Position numbers and translations under genes: made by a program | Part shown: in pieces, positions 24,255 to 33,075 of the stretch | How positions within the stretch are numbered: the first letter of the stretch is position 1 | Layout of the letters: each line of letters opens with the position of its first letter | Assembly: GCA_903851195.1 (NCBI GenBank) | Contig: CAINNJ010000019.1 | Coordinates: 62,001-126,000, forward strand | Length of the DNA: 64,000 nucleotides | Source of the DNA: an uncultured Acidobacteriia bacterium | Lineage (GTDB): Bacteria > Acidobacteriota > Terriglobia > Bryobacterales > Bryobacteraceae | Reading direction: 5' to 3' | Notes under the pieces: generated by a model | Database searches by the model: none | What the model was told of the DNA's origin: nothing | What the model saw: the letters and a program-made list of their open reading frames with translations, nothing else

Positions 24255-26591
24255 TTACTGCGCGGCCGCCCCGAGTCCGTTGGTGCGGCAGGAAGCGCAA
24301 ACGCCCGAACCGCTTCCCTGCGCCAGAATGAACGAGCACAGCTGACGCAAACGGCTCAGTTCGCTCGCGCTCAGTGAACTCGAAGTAAATGGCACTTCGG
24401 TCACCGCGTAAGTGGCGCCGCCACCGCCTTGAGTTCCACCCCCGGTCGCGGAAGCCGTGTGGAGCTTCGTCCCCCACGCAACCATCCCCGCCGCCAGCGG
24501 AGCCGGAGCCGCCGCCGAGTTGACGCACGTTCCGCCCACCGGCGCCGTGGCCAGCAGTTTCACCACGGTCGAAGTCGGAATGGCGCCGGTAAGCCGGTTC
24601 GCCACGATATCGTTCTTGAGCGAGAACGAGGCGAGGCCGTTCGGCGTCACCGGGCAGGAGCAGCACGAAACCACCTGTTCATCCGGCGTGAACGAATAGA
24701 CATTCGCGCAGATCGCACCGCCAACCGCGGCTGAAGTGCCGGATTGCAGCGTCACGCCGCCACTGGAGCCGGCGTTGCTGATGTCGATAACCGAATCGCC
24801 CACTCCCAGGTTCGGGAAGTAGCTGATCTGATACGGATCGCCCAGGAACAGCGTGGCGGTCGCGGGATCTCCGGGAGGCGCCTGGGTCGAAGTGATGGTG
24901 CTGGTGGTATTGACCAGTTGGCCGACAATCGACAGGTCCCCGGTAACGTTCAGAATAATCGTGCAGGAAGTTCCGGCTGCCAGGCTGACGGCGTTCACCG
25001 TGATCAGATTCGATCCAGGAGGCGCCGTGATGCCGCCCACGCAGGTTCCCGCCAGCCCATTCGGACTCGAAACCGTCAGACCCGCCGGCAGTGTGTCGGT
25101 GAACGCGAGCCCGGTCAGGCTCACGGTCGAGTTCGGATTCGCCACAACAAACGTCAGACTGGTGCTGCCGCCCGGCAGGATGCTCACCGAGCCGAACGTC
25201 TTGGTCAGCGTCGCCGGCGACGCGACACTCAGAGTCGCCGTTGCGGTGTTCCCGGGGCCGAACGCGGACGTCACGGCATTCGTCGTGTTGACTTTCACGC
25301 CTTCGGTCGACGTCACATTCACCGAAATCGTGCAGGTCGCATTCGCCGCAAGAGTTCCGCCGACAAGCGTCACGGAACCCGCGGCAGTGGTGGTCACGCC
25401 GCCGCAAGTGCTGGCCAGGCCGGTCGGAGAGGCGGTCGTAACGCCGGCCGGGTAATTATCCACCAGACCCACGCCGGCGGCTGCAATCGCGTTGGGATTT
25501 TTGATCGAGAGTGTCAGAGTCGATGTTCCGCCGGGAATAATTTTCGCCGGATTGAAGGCCTTTGACACCTGCAGAGGCGCGGCCACCGCGATATTGTCGG
25601 TTTCGGTCGCCACGATGGCGCCATCCACCAGCGCGTTGATCGCGAACGGATACAGTCCAGGCACCGTTCCCGTGAAGGTCACCGTAAACGGGAAGGTCCG
25701 TGTCGTGGTGCGATTGAAAGAGCCGGTGATCGATGCGGGCGTAATCGTCACAGTCACCCCGGCCGGCACCGGCGCAACGGCCAGACTGACGGTCGAGTAA
25801 GTGCCGATCGCGTTCGTGATGGCCGCCTCGATCGCCGCCGCGATCGCGTTCGTGGCGAACATTCCGAGATCCTGACCGCCGGTGGCCGCGGTGATGCGCT
25901 GCGCCTGGTTGTTGGCCGGCGTGCCGCAGGGAGCCGAAGCGCACGCCGCGTCGAGACCGGGCCCGGAACTGGCGCTGGCCGCATAAACCTTTACACCCGC
26001 CCCGAGCAGCGCCTGAATCGCCTGCGCTTCGGTCGTTGTTCCGGCGGGATCGTGACCCGGAGCGTCACCTACCCAGACGATAATCCGCGCCGATCCGGCA
26101 CGCCAGGATGTCGTCGTGGCGCCTTGCTGCAGGCCGTACAGGTTGGATTCCGGAGTATCGCAGCCATAGCCATTGCTCGGTATGGCAGCGACAGCATTCA
26201 GCGCGTTCTGGATTAATGACATGTTCGACGTGAGATTCTGATTCAGGGTGTAAGCATAAGGATCCGAACCGCACTGGAACTTATCCAGATAATTGGCGAC
26301 GGCAAACTGCACATTCGGAGCAAATCCGCTGATGGTGTTCTGGATGGAATTGAATCCGGAACTTACGTTGGCGATTGCAGGTCCCATGCTGCCCGTCGCA
26401 TCCACCAGAAACAGGATGTCGATAGGCTTCTGGATCTGACCTACGGTGACCACCTTGTTGACGGAAGTGGATCCGCCCACCGCCAAAGTGGCGGAGAAGG
26501 TTGTGGGTGCAATGGAATCCTGACTGAAACCCGGAACCGCGAGGGCGGTCAGGATAGTAAGTGTGGACGCGAGACGCTTCATAGATTTCAC
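24255..26591 (-). CDS. Secreted VWA protein with DUF11-like repeats and a cysteine-rich C-terminal domain
   Basis: The 778-residue protein has a signal peptide and then a von Willebrand A domain whose metal site begins DATGS at residues 64-68. At least two repeats of about 110 residues follow, of the DUF11 (CARDB-like) kind: VSKAFNPAKIIPGGTSTLTL and TKTFGSVSILPGGSTSLTF. The last 150 residues (about 627-778) form a separate domain with eight cysteines, including CCSC and a final CASC. The same domain ends the next gene upstream, so the two are paralogues. A GGAAGGTG ribosome binding site precedes the ATG. It is probably a cell-surface or secreted adhesion-like protein; its ligand is unknown. 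Confidence 0.85.
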   Translation of the reverse strand: MKSMKRLASTLTILTALAVPGFSQDSIAPTTFSATLAVGGSTSVNKVVTVGQIQKPIDILFLVDATGSMGPAIANVSSGFNSIQNTISGFAPNVQFAVANYLDKFQCGSDPYAYTLNQNLTSNMSLIQNALNAVAAIPSNGYGCDTPESNLYGLQQGATTTSWRAGSARIIVWVGDAPGHDPAGTTTEAQAIQALLGAGVKVYAASASSGPGLDAACASAPCGTPANNQAQRITAATGGQDLGMFATNAIAAAIEAAITNAIGTYSTVSLAVAPVPAGVTVTITPASITGSFNRTTTRTFPFTVTFTGTVPGLYPFAINALVDGAIVATETDNIAVAAPLQVSKAFNPAKIIPGGTSTLTLSIKNPNAIAAAGVGLVDNYPAGVTTASPTGLASTCGGVTTTAAGSVTLVGGTLAANATCTISVNVTSTEGVKVNTTNAVTSAFGPGNTATATLSVASPATLTKTFGSVSILPGGSTSLTFVVANPNSTVSLTGLAFTDTLPAGLTVSSPNGLAGTCVGGITAPPGSNLITVNAVSLAAGTSCTIILNVTGDLSIVGQLVNTTSTITSTQAPPGDPATATLFLGDPYQISYFPNLGVGDSVIDISNAGSSGGVTLQSGTSAAVGGAICANVYSFTPDEQVVSCCSCPVTPNGLASFSLKNDIVANRLTGAIPTSTVVKLLATAPVGGTCVNSAAAPAPLAAGMVAWGTKLHTASATGGGTQGGGGATYAVTEVPFTSSSLSASELSRLRQLCSFILAQGSGSGVCASCRTNGLGAAAQ

Positions 26592-26739
26592 CTTCCGTTA
26601 GCTCCTTGTCAAAGTACTTCAAACTCCGCCTGTTAACAATCATGCGAAGTAATTAACTTAAACGGGTTAGGATCGCCCGGAATCGCCGGAAACGTTCCTG
26701 AGATACGACGAAACACACCGCTGAAAACCCGGCTGCGGC

Positions 26740-29025
26740 TTACTGTTTAACAGCTCCCAGCCCGTTATTGCGGCAGGCCGAGCAGACGCCGGAGCCGCTC
26801 CCCTCGCTCAGCACGAAACTGCACGACGCCCTGACGCGGTTGAGTTCACCGGCGGTCAGCGTGCTCGAAGTAAACGGCGTTTCCGTGACGGAATAGCGGG
26901 GCGAGGGATTATTCGCGCTGATCGTCCCCACGCCCAGATGCAGCTTGGTCCCCCATGCCACCATCCCGGTCGCCAGGGGAACGTCCGAAGCGGCCGAGTT
27001 GACGCAGGTGCCCCCGACCGGCGCGGTCGCCAGTAACTTGATCACTACCGCGCCAGGAACCACGCCAATCAGCCGGTTGGCGATAATATCGTCGCGGACC
27101 GAATAACCCACCAGCCCGTTCGGCGTTACGGGACAGGAACAGCACGAAACAATCTGCTCGTCCGGAGAAAACGCATAAACGTTCGCGCACAAAGCCCCCG
27201 TGACCGATGCCGTGATTCCGGTCTGATTCGTGACCGGCATACTCGCCGCGTTACTGACTGCCACGGAGGAATCGCCAATATTCAGATTCGCGAAGGAACT
27301 CACCTGGAACGTGTCGCCAAGAAACAGACCGGCCGTTGCCGTGGTTCCCGAAAGTGTTTCGTTGGCCGTCACCGGACCGGTGGTATTTGCGATGGCGCCG
27401 GTGGCCGTGCCATCCGCGGTCACACTCACGGTGATGCTGCATGAAGCGCCCGGCGCCAGCGCCACTCCCGACACGGAGATCAGACGACTGCCAGGCGGCG
27501 CGGTGGCCGCGGGTACGCAGGTGCCGCCCAACCCGTTCGGCGAAGACACCGCCAGACCAGGAGGGAGACTATCGGAAAAGGAGATGCCCGTGATTGCCAC
27601 GCCAGGATCCGGATTGCTCAGCACGAACGTCAGGACCGCGGACGCCTGTGGCGGAATACTCGCCGCGCTGAACATCGCACTTAACGCCGGAGGAAGCGCG
27701 ACGGTCAGCGACGCTTGCGCCGCATTTCCGGCGCCGGCGTTCGAAGTCACCGGGTCCGTGACGTTGGCCGCCACGCCGCTCGCGCCCGCCGTCACACTCA
27801 CCGTGATGAAGCACGACGCTCCCGCCGCCAGAGACGCTCCGGTCAGAGTAATCGCACTGCTGCCCGGGACCGCCCCGAGTGTTCCGCCGCAACTGTTCAC
27901 CACGCCGGCCGGTTGTGCCACCGCCAGAATCACAGGCAGGTGGTCGGTGAATCCAATCCCCGTCAGCGCGGCCACCGCATTCGGATTCGCAATCGTGAAC
28001 GTGAGCGATACCGTTCCGCCCACGCCGGTCTTCCCTGGCGAGAACGACATCGAAAGCACCGGCGGCATCGCCGCGAGCACGGTCAGCGTAGCCGAAGAGG
28101 CCGCGCCGGGCTGGCCCGGCATACCTGCCGGACCCGTGGACGAAATGCCGCTGCTCACGCTGTTATAAGTCCCTGCTGCATCGCCGGAAACGGGAAGACT
28201 GAAGGAGCAGGTGGCGTTGATCGGCGGCGTCCCCGCGGGCAGCGCGCCACCCGAAAACGTCAGTTGTTGCGCTGTCCAGGACACGGAACCACCGCAGACG
28301 CTGATGGTATTCGGCGCGACCGCGAACCGTATCCCCGCCGGCAAATTGTCGTTGAAACCGATCAGACTGAGAGCGACCGCATTGGGGTTCGCGATCGTGA
28401 ACGTCAGCGTGGAAGTGCCGCCGGAATTGATGGAACCCGGCGAGAAACTCTGGCTGAGACCCGCTGCCGCCACCACGCTCACCGTCGCCGGACCAGCCAG
28501 ACTGAAATAGCCGGTTCCGCCCGCGGGAATGCCTGGCGAAAAGTTGATCGTACCGGTATCGAGCGCCGCGTTCACACCCGTGTAACTGATCGCGCTCCCC
28601 GCGTAATTCGACGCTCCCGCGGAATCCGGGTAACACGGCTGAGAATTAGAAGGGAACGGCGTATAGGCGCAGATGCCGTTGTTGTCGAGCGCGAAAATGG
28701 CCGGCGATGCCCCCGGCGCGGTGACCTGAAAATGCGTCAGCACCGCGGCGGTGTTGTTGACCACCCCAATCAACGTTCCCTTCGAGCCCGCAAACGGATA
28801 GGGGTTCCCGGCTACGATCCTGACCGTGCCGTCCGCATTAAATACGAATGCCTGATTACACGTGCCGCTGGCCGCGACCGCGCCTTCATACGCAGTATTC
28901 AGAGTCCCGCTGCGAGAGGACGGCGCAGCCTGCGGACAGACATTCGCTTCCGGAGCCGGATCGGCCCATGCCGTGGCGCTGAGAACAGCCAGTAAAAGCC
29001 CGGACCGAACAACCCGACTCCGCAC
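26740..29025 (-). CDS. Secreted DUF11-like repeat protein with the same cysteine-rich C-terminal domain
   Basis: The 761-residue protein starts at a GTG (GGAGG 5 nt upstream) with a signal peptide ending near AWADPAPEA. The middle holds three DUF11-like repeats, for example QSFSPGSINSGGTSTLTF, MSFSPGKTGVGGTVSLTF and a third at about residue 440. The final 150 residues carry the same eight-cysteine domain as the downstream paralogue (ICANVY/LCANVY, CCSC, CVNS, CSF, CxxC). It lacks the VWA domain and has an unrelated N-terminal region of about 190 residues. A tandem array of three 13-bp units lies in its 5' leader. It is probably secreted or surface-bound; function is unknown. Confidence 0.82.
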   Translation of the reverse strand: MRSRVVRSGLLLAVLSATAWADPAPEANVCPQAAPSSRSGTLNTAYEGAVAASGTCNQAFVFNADGTVRIVAGNPYPFAGSKGTLIGVVNNTAAVLTHFQVTAPGASPAIFALDNNGICAYTPFPSNSQPCYPDSAGASNYAGSAISYTGVNAALDTGTINFSPGIPAGGTGYFSLAGPATVSVVAAAGLSQSFSPGSINSGGTSTLTFTIANPNAVALSLIGFNDNLPAGIRFAVAPNTISVCGGSVSWTAQQLTFSGGALPAGTPPINATCSFSLPVSGDAAGTYNSVSSGISSTGPAGMPGQPGAASSATLTVLAAMPPVLSMSFSPGKTGVGGTVSLTFTIANPNAVAALTGIGFTDHLPVILAVAQPAGVVNSCGGTLGAVPGSSAITLTGASLAAGASCFITVSVTAGASGVAANVTDPVTSNAGAGNAAQASLTVALPPALSAMFSAASIPPQASAVLTFVLSNPDPGVAITGISFSDSLPPGLAVSSPNGLGGTCVPAATAPPGSRLISVSGVALAPGASCSITVSVTADGTATGAIANTTGPVTANETLSGTTATAGLFLGDTFQVSSFANLNIGDSSVAVSNAASMPVTNQTGITASVTGALCANVYAFSPDEQIVSCCSCPVTPNGLVGYSVRDDIIANRLIGVVPGAVVIKLLATAPVGGTCVNSAASDVPLATGMVAWGTKLHLGVGTISANNPSPRYSVTETPFTSSTLTAGELNRVRASCSFVLSEGSGSGVCSACRNNGLGAVKQ

Positions 29026-29033
29026 ATATCCTC

Positions 29034-29072
29034 CGTAAAGAAACGTCGTAAAGAAGCTTCGTAGAGAAGTGT
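29034..29072. repeat. Three tandem 13-bp units in a 5' leader
   Basis: Three imperfect copies stand head to tail: CGTAAAGAAACGT (29034-29046), CGTAAAGAAGCTT (29047-29059) and CGTAGAGAAGTGT (29060-29072). On the minus strand they lie immediately upstream of the GGAGG and GTG start of the secreted repeat protein. They may be an operator array or part of an RNA leader. Confidence 0.6.
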
Positions 29073-29193
29073 CCTGAACGATCGCTAAAGGATGATCTTA
29101 GAGGAGGTAGTACTTTGGAGGTAATCGAACAAAAAGGCTATGTGAGTTGTGTTCCACACACATTAGTCAGGAATTTGTGCTGTTAACCCCCGA

Positions 29194-29961
29194 CTAATCG
29201 TAAACGAAGTGCAGGGTCTTCTTCAGATCCTCCCAGGCTTCGCGCTTGGCTTCCTGGTTATAGGGGCGGAGCAAATACGAAGGATGCCAGGTAACCATTA
29301 AAGGAATGTCCCGCCACTTATGCCACTTCCCGCGCATTTTGGTGACGCCATCCTTCCCGCCGAGCAGCGCCTTCGCCGCCGTGGAACCCAGCGCGCAGAT
29401 CGCCTTCGGCCGGATGGCCAGCAGTTGCCGATAAAGAAACTGCCCGCAGATCTCCATCTCATCCGGTTCCGGAGTCCGGTTTTCCGGCGGACGGCACTTC
29501 ACGACGTTGCAGATATACACGTCGGCGCGCTTCAGCGGAATGCCCTCTTTTGCCGAAGTGCCCTCAATCATCTGGGTGAGAAGCTGCCCCGCCCGGCCCA
29601 CGAAGGGAATCCCTTGTGCATCCTCATCCGCGCCCGGCCCTTCGCCAACGAACACCAGCTTCGTGCCCGGATCGCCCACGCCGAACACAATCTTGTTGCG
29701 GCCCAGGTGCAGCTTACAGCGGGTGCAGTCCCCGATATCGGAACAGATCCGTTCCAGCGTGTCGTTTTCCGGCGCAAGACCAGGCAAAGGGATATCGATT
29801 TTGGGAGGCATCGGGGTGGAAGGCACGGGGGTGGAAGGCACGGGAACGGCAGCCGGCGGAACCGTCACCGTCGGCTCGGACGCGGGCTGCCGCACGTAGA
29901 GCTGCTTCACGCCCAGATCCTGAAAGTATTCCAGCTGTCGCCGCAGTTCGTCGGAATTCAT
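29194..29961 (-). CDS. Type 4 uracil-DNA glycosylase (Fe-S)
   Basis: The 255-residue protein has a Pro-rich N-terminal linker of about 70 residues and then a family 4 UDG domain. The cluster cysteines lie in CTRCKLH and later in VVKCRPPE and EICGQFL. The catalytic motif GEGPGADED and the HPSYLLR motif near the C-terminus are present. It removes uracil from DNA and starts base-excision repair. The start overlaps the coaBC stop by 4 bp (ATGA), placing it last in the yicC-gmk-rpoZ-coaBC operon. The extended N-terminus is longer than in the classic thermophile enzymes. Confidence 0.93.
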   Translation of the reverse strand: MNSDELRRQLEYFQDLGVKQLYVRQPASEPTVTVPPAAVPVPSTPVPSTPMPPKIDIPLPGLAPENDTLERICSDIGDCTRCKLHLGRNKIVFGVGDPGTKLVFVGEGPGADEDAQGIPFVGRAGQLLTQMIEGTSAKEGIPLKRADVYICNVVKCRPPENRTPEPDEMEICGQFLYRQLLAIRPKAICALGSTAAKALLGGKDGVTKMRGKWHKWRDIPLMVTWHPSYLLRPYNQEAKREAWEDLKKTLHFVYD

Positions 29962-31157
29962 CTCTTCAACTTCAGGATATGATCCAGAATCTGTCCGGCG
30001 ATCTCGCGCTTCGAAGCCCTTGCCAGCGGCGCCAATTCGCCCGTCCGCAGTGCCAGCAAAACCTCGTTCGAATCGGAATCGAAAACCGGCTCTTCACCGC
30101 TCACCAGATTCGCGACCACCATGTCGCACTTCTTGGTTTCCAGTTTGAGACGGGCATAGTGGGCCAGATTCTCCGTCTCGGCCGCGAACCCCACCAGCAC
30201 GCGCGAGCCCCGCTTCTGCCCCAGTTCAGCCAGAATATCCGCCGTGGGTTCGAGCTCCAATGAAACCGATGCGCCGGTTTTCTTGATCTTCTGCGCCGCC
30301 TCGGACGCCGGACGGAAATCCGCCACCGCGGCGCATTTCACAATCACCGTGGCCGGTTCCAGATTCGCGAACACCGCATCCCGCATCTCCCGTGCGGTGC
30401 GAATCCGTATCACGGATGCGCCAGCGGGAGCAACGATATTCACGGGCCCGGAAACCAGAATCACCCGCGCGCCTCGCTCCAGCGCCGCCGCGGCGATCGC
30501 GTAACCCATCTTGCCGCTGGACCGGTTGGTCAGATAGCGAACCGGATCCAGTGGTTCCTGCGTGGGCCCGGCCGTGATCAGCACCGTTTCGCCCGCGAAA
30601 TCCTGCGCCGGACGAAGTCCCGCCCGCTCCACTGCCGCAACAATCTTTTCGTTTTCCGCCAGACGCCCCGGCCCGTAAGTTCCGCAGGCCAAAAACCCGT
30701 CGTCCGGATCCACCACCAAATGCCCGCGCTGTTTCAGAATTTCGAGATTCGCGCGCGTGGCCGGATGCTCCCACATGTTGTTGTTCATGGCCGGAGCCAG
30801 AACAACCGGCCCCCGGAAAGCCAGATACATGGTGGAAAGAAAATCGTCCGCCATCCCGTGCGCGAATTTCGCGAGAGTGTTCGCGGTCGCCGGCGCCACC
30901 AGGAGCAGATCGTGCTCCTGCGCCACGCCGATATGCTCCACCGCGCTCGAAAGCGTGGCGTCTGGGCTTGCCGACGAGAAAATATCGGTGATAACTTTGC
31001 GGCCTGTCAGAGAAGCAAAGGTGAGCGGACGGACGAACTCCTCCGCCGCTCGCGTCATCACGGCCTGTACCTCATGGCCGTTGCGGATCAGCAGGCGGGC
31101 AAGCTCCGCGGCTTTGTACGCCGCGATTCCGCCGCTGATCCCGAGCACGATTCGCAT
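29958..31157 (-). CDS. coaBC: CoaBC, phosphopantothenoylcysteine decarboxylase/phosphopantothenate-cysteine ligase
   Basis: The 399-residue bifunctional protein has an N-terminal flavoprotein decarboxylase (CoaC): LGISGGIAAYKAAEL, the PATANT motif, PAMNNNMWEHPAT, and the substrate-clamp segment DGFLACGTYGPGRLAE. A C-terminal ligase (CoaB) follows, with TAGPTQEPLDPVRYLTN and KMGYAIA. It makes 4'-phosphopantetheine from phosphopantothenate and cysteine in CoA synthesis in the cytoplasm. It sits between rpoZ and the uracil-DNA glycosylase gene, a common bacterial order, and overlaps the latter by 4 bp. Confidence 0.96.
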   Translation of the reverse strand: MRIVLGISGGIAAYKAAELARLLIRNGHEVQAVMTRAAEEFVRPLTFASLTGRKVITDIFSSASPDATLSSAVEHIGVAQEHDLLLVAPATANTLAKFAHGMADDFLSTMYLAFRGPVVLAPAMNNNMWEHPATRANLEILKQRGHLVVDPDDGFLACGTYGPGRLAENEKIVAAVERAGLRPAQDFAGETVLITAGPTQEPLDPVRYLTNRSSGKMGYAIAAAALERGARVILVSGPVNIVAPAGASVIRIRTAREMRDAVFANLEPATVIVKCAAVADFRPASEAAQKIKKTGASVSLELEPTADILAELGQKRGSRVLVGFAAETENLAHYARLKLETKKCDMVVANLVSGEEPVFDSDSNEVLLALRTGELAPLARASKREIAGQILDHILKLKR

Positions 31158-31184
31158 TTTCGGTCGCGCCCCCGGCCAGGAGGC

Positions 31185-31439
31185 CTAGAATTCGCCTTCG
31201 AGCGGCAACTCTTCCGGAATCAGAATTTCGGCGGGCAGGTCGTACTTCACCAGGCCGCGACGGGCTTCTTCCATCGCGATGACGGTGGGCTTCTTCGAAG
31301 ACGTGGGCAGCACGGGCCGATGGCCGCTCTGCAGTTGCCGGGCGCGTTTCGCCGCGACAATGATAAAGCGGTAGGTGCTCTGATCCGGATCGTCCGGAAT
31401 CGAGCAGTGCAGGTTGTTGCGAACGGGGGTATCGGACAT
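31185..31439 (-). CDS. rpoZ: RNA polymerase omega subunit
   Basis: The 84-residue protein contains the omega core YRFIIVAAKRARQL followed by the SGHRP segment and the EARRGLVKY helix. It helps assemble RNA polymerase by holding the C-terminal end of beta'. Its position between gmk and coaBC is the standard bacterial arrangement. The N-terminal 25 residues are a short acidic extension, and the Pro/Glu-rich tail is variable as in other omegas. Confidence 0.92.
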   Translation of the reverse strand: MSDTPVRNNLHCSIPDDPDQSTYRFIIVAAKRARQLQSGHRPVLPTSSKKPTVIAMEEARRGLVKYDLPAEILIPEELPLEGEF

Positions 31440-31450
31440 AGTCTTTACTT

Positions 31451-32071
31451 TTAAACTCCTAGTGCCTGACCGAACGTGGCCAGAATCGGCCGGATCTTCT
31501 CTTCCACGCGAATTCGTTTGACGCGCTCGGCCCGAACGATCGATTTCAGCGTTTCCGCCGCCAACTCCAGGTTCTCGTTGACCAGCACGTAATCGTACAG
31601 GCGGTAATCCCGAATCTCCCGGGCCGCATCCGCCAGCCGCCGGCTGATCACCGCATCGCTGTCCTGGCTCCGCGACCGCAGACGCTGCTCCAGAATTTCC
31701 AGCGAAGGCGCGAGGATGAAAATCGTCACGGCGTCGGGAATCCGCTGCTTCAATTGTGCCGCACCCTGCACGTCAATGTCGAGCACCAGATCTTTGCCTT
31801 TGTTTTCAGCAATTTGCAACTCGTTCTGGTGTGTCCCGTAGTAGTTGCCGAAAACGTCGGCGTATTCGAGGAACTCCTTGCGCTCGATTCGCGCCTCGAA
31901 CTCGTCCCGCCCGATGAAGTGATAGGCCTCGCCATCCACCTCCGCGCCGCGCGGCCTGCGCGTCGTGTAAGAGACCGAAAATGTCAGGTTCTCAACCTCG
32001 TTCATCAGACGAGAGACAAGGGTGGATTTGCCCGAACCGGAAGGCGCGGAAATAATAAAGACGCTGGTCAT
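31451..32071 (-). CDS. gmk: Guanylate kinase
   Basis: The 206-residue enzyme has the P-loop APSGSGKSTLV at residues 9-19, then FSVSYTTRRPRGAEVDGEAYHFI for GMP binding and VLDIDVQGAAQLK near residue 105. It phosphorylates GMP to GDP in the cytoplasm. Its start overlaps the yicC stop by 4 bp, and rpoZ follows 11 bp downstream. The order yicC-gmk-rpoZ is highly conserved. Confidence 0.97.
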   Translation of the reverse strand: MTSVFIISAPSGSGKSTLVSRLMNEVENLTFSVSYTTRRPRGAEVDGEAYHFIGRDEFEARIERKEFLEYADVFGNYYGTHQNELQIAENKGKDLVLDIDVQGAAQLKQRIPDAVTIFILAPSLEILEQRLRSRSQDSDAVISRRLADAAREIRDYRLYDYVLVNENLELAAETLKSIVRAERVKRIRVEEKIRPILATFGQALGV

Positions 32072-32976
32072 TCGATATTGAGGGATTGTTCCCGGATGCG
32101 GTCGATTTCGGCTTTCGCGGCGAGGCCCAGATCCGTCAGAGTCAGCCCCTGCTCGCCCAGACCGCCGGTCTTGGACAGGATCGTGTTGGTCTCCCGGTTC
32201 ATTTCCTGCAGCAGAAAGTCGAGCTTCTTGCCCGTTTCGCCGTCGGCCGCAAGCAGCGCGTCGGTCTGGTCGGCATGCGTCCGCAGGCGCACCAGTTCTT
32301 CGCTGATATCGGATCGCTCCGCCAGCAGCGCCGCCTCCTGCGCCAGCCGCGCCGGATCGAGTTGCGCCCCCGCCAGCAGATCCCCCAGCCGGTCGCGCAG
32401 CCGGTTCTGAAAATACGGCAGCGCGCGCGTGCGGATATCTTCCATCTTCACAACGATTTCCCGGATCGACGCCGCCCGCATCCGAATCTCGGTCTCAATC
32501 GACGCGCCCTCGCGCAAACGAAACCGGTCCAGTTCCTCGATCGCCTCGGCCGCCGCTTCCAGTGCGGCTTTCTCCATGCCGCTGCCCGGATCGCTCCCGT
32601 TCGCCAGCCCACCCCGCGCTTCCATCATGCCCGGCAGCCGCAGCGCCTGGTTCAGATCGGGCTTCGCATCCAGGCCGTAACGGGCCGAAATTTCCAGAAA
32701 GGAATCGAGCCACGCTTTCAACAGCGGTTCGTTGATGATTGCAGGCCCCGCCGTCGAGCTTTCCCGCCTGAAGAAAACCTGCACCTGCACATGGCCCCGG
32801 GAAACGCGTTTTCGCAGCGCCGACCGCAGCGCCGGCTCCACCGCATCGAATTCCATCGGCATATGGAAGTGGATGTCGAGCCCGCGATGGTTCACCGTCT
32901 TGATCGAGAGCGTGAGTTCGCCCGATGCTGTGGGACGTGAAACCCGCGCAAAACCGGTCATACTCCTGATGGGCAT
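32068..32976 (-). CDS. yicC: YicC/YloC-family endoribonuclease
   Basis: The 302-residue protein begins with the family signature IRSMTGFARV and has the KTVNHRGLDIHFHMP segment near residue 28. The C-terminal DUF1732 region has EELVRLRTHADQ and GKKLDFLLQEMNRETNTILSK, the most conserved part. Members are endoribonucleases reported to act in small-RNA turnover. The ATG at 32976 places the signature right at the N-terminus. It is the first gene of the gmk operon. Confidence 0.95.
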   Translation of the reverse strand: MPIRSMTGFARVSRPTASGELTLSIKTVNHRGLDIHFHMPMEFDAVEPALRSALRKRVSRGHVQVQVFFRRESSTAGPAIINEPLLKAWLDSFLEISARYGLDAKPDLNQALRLPGMMEARGGLANGSDPGSGMEKAALEAAAEAIEELDRFRLREGASIETEIRMRAASIREIVVKMEDIRTRALPYFQNRLRDRLGDLLAGAQLDPARLAQEAALLAERSDISEELVRLRTHADQTDALLAADGETGKKLDFLLQEMNRETNTILSKTGGLGEQGLTLTDLGLAAKAEIDRIREQSLNIE

Positions 32977-33006
32977 GAAGTGAAGTTCCGATTATGACAT
33001 TCCGTG

Positions 33007-33035
33007 GAATGGGCCGCACGAAGTATGCGGCATTC
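33007..33035. terminator. Hairpin with a two-base bulge
   Basis: GAATG-GG-CCGCA (33007-33018) pairs with TGCGGCATTC (33026-33035) around a 7-nt loop, with two bulged Gs. A smaller hairpin, CATTCC-GT-GGAATG (32998-33011), overlaps it. Both lie between the end of the FecR/DUF6600 gene and yicC on the same strand, so they may terminate the upstream transcript. No U-tract is seen. Confidence 0.4.
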
Positions 33036-33075
33036 GAAACTCCTTCCAGCGCTCAGGCGGGTGCCACAGTGACGG

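Noticed and set aside
26592-26739. Promoter for the VWA protein based on TTGACA near 26609-26614
   Set aside because: The matching -10 would overlap the ribosome binding site, so the box is probably chance.
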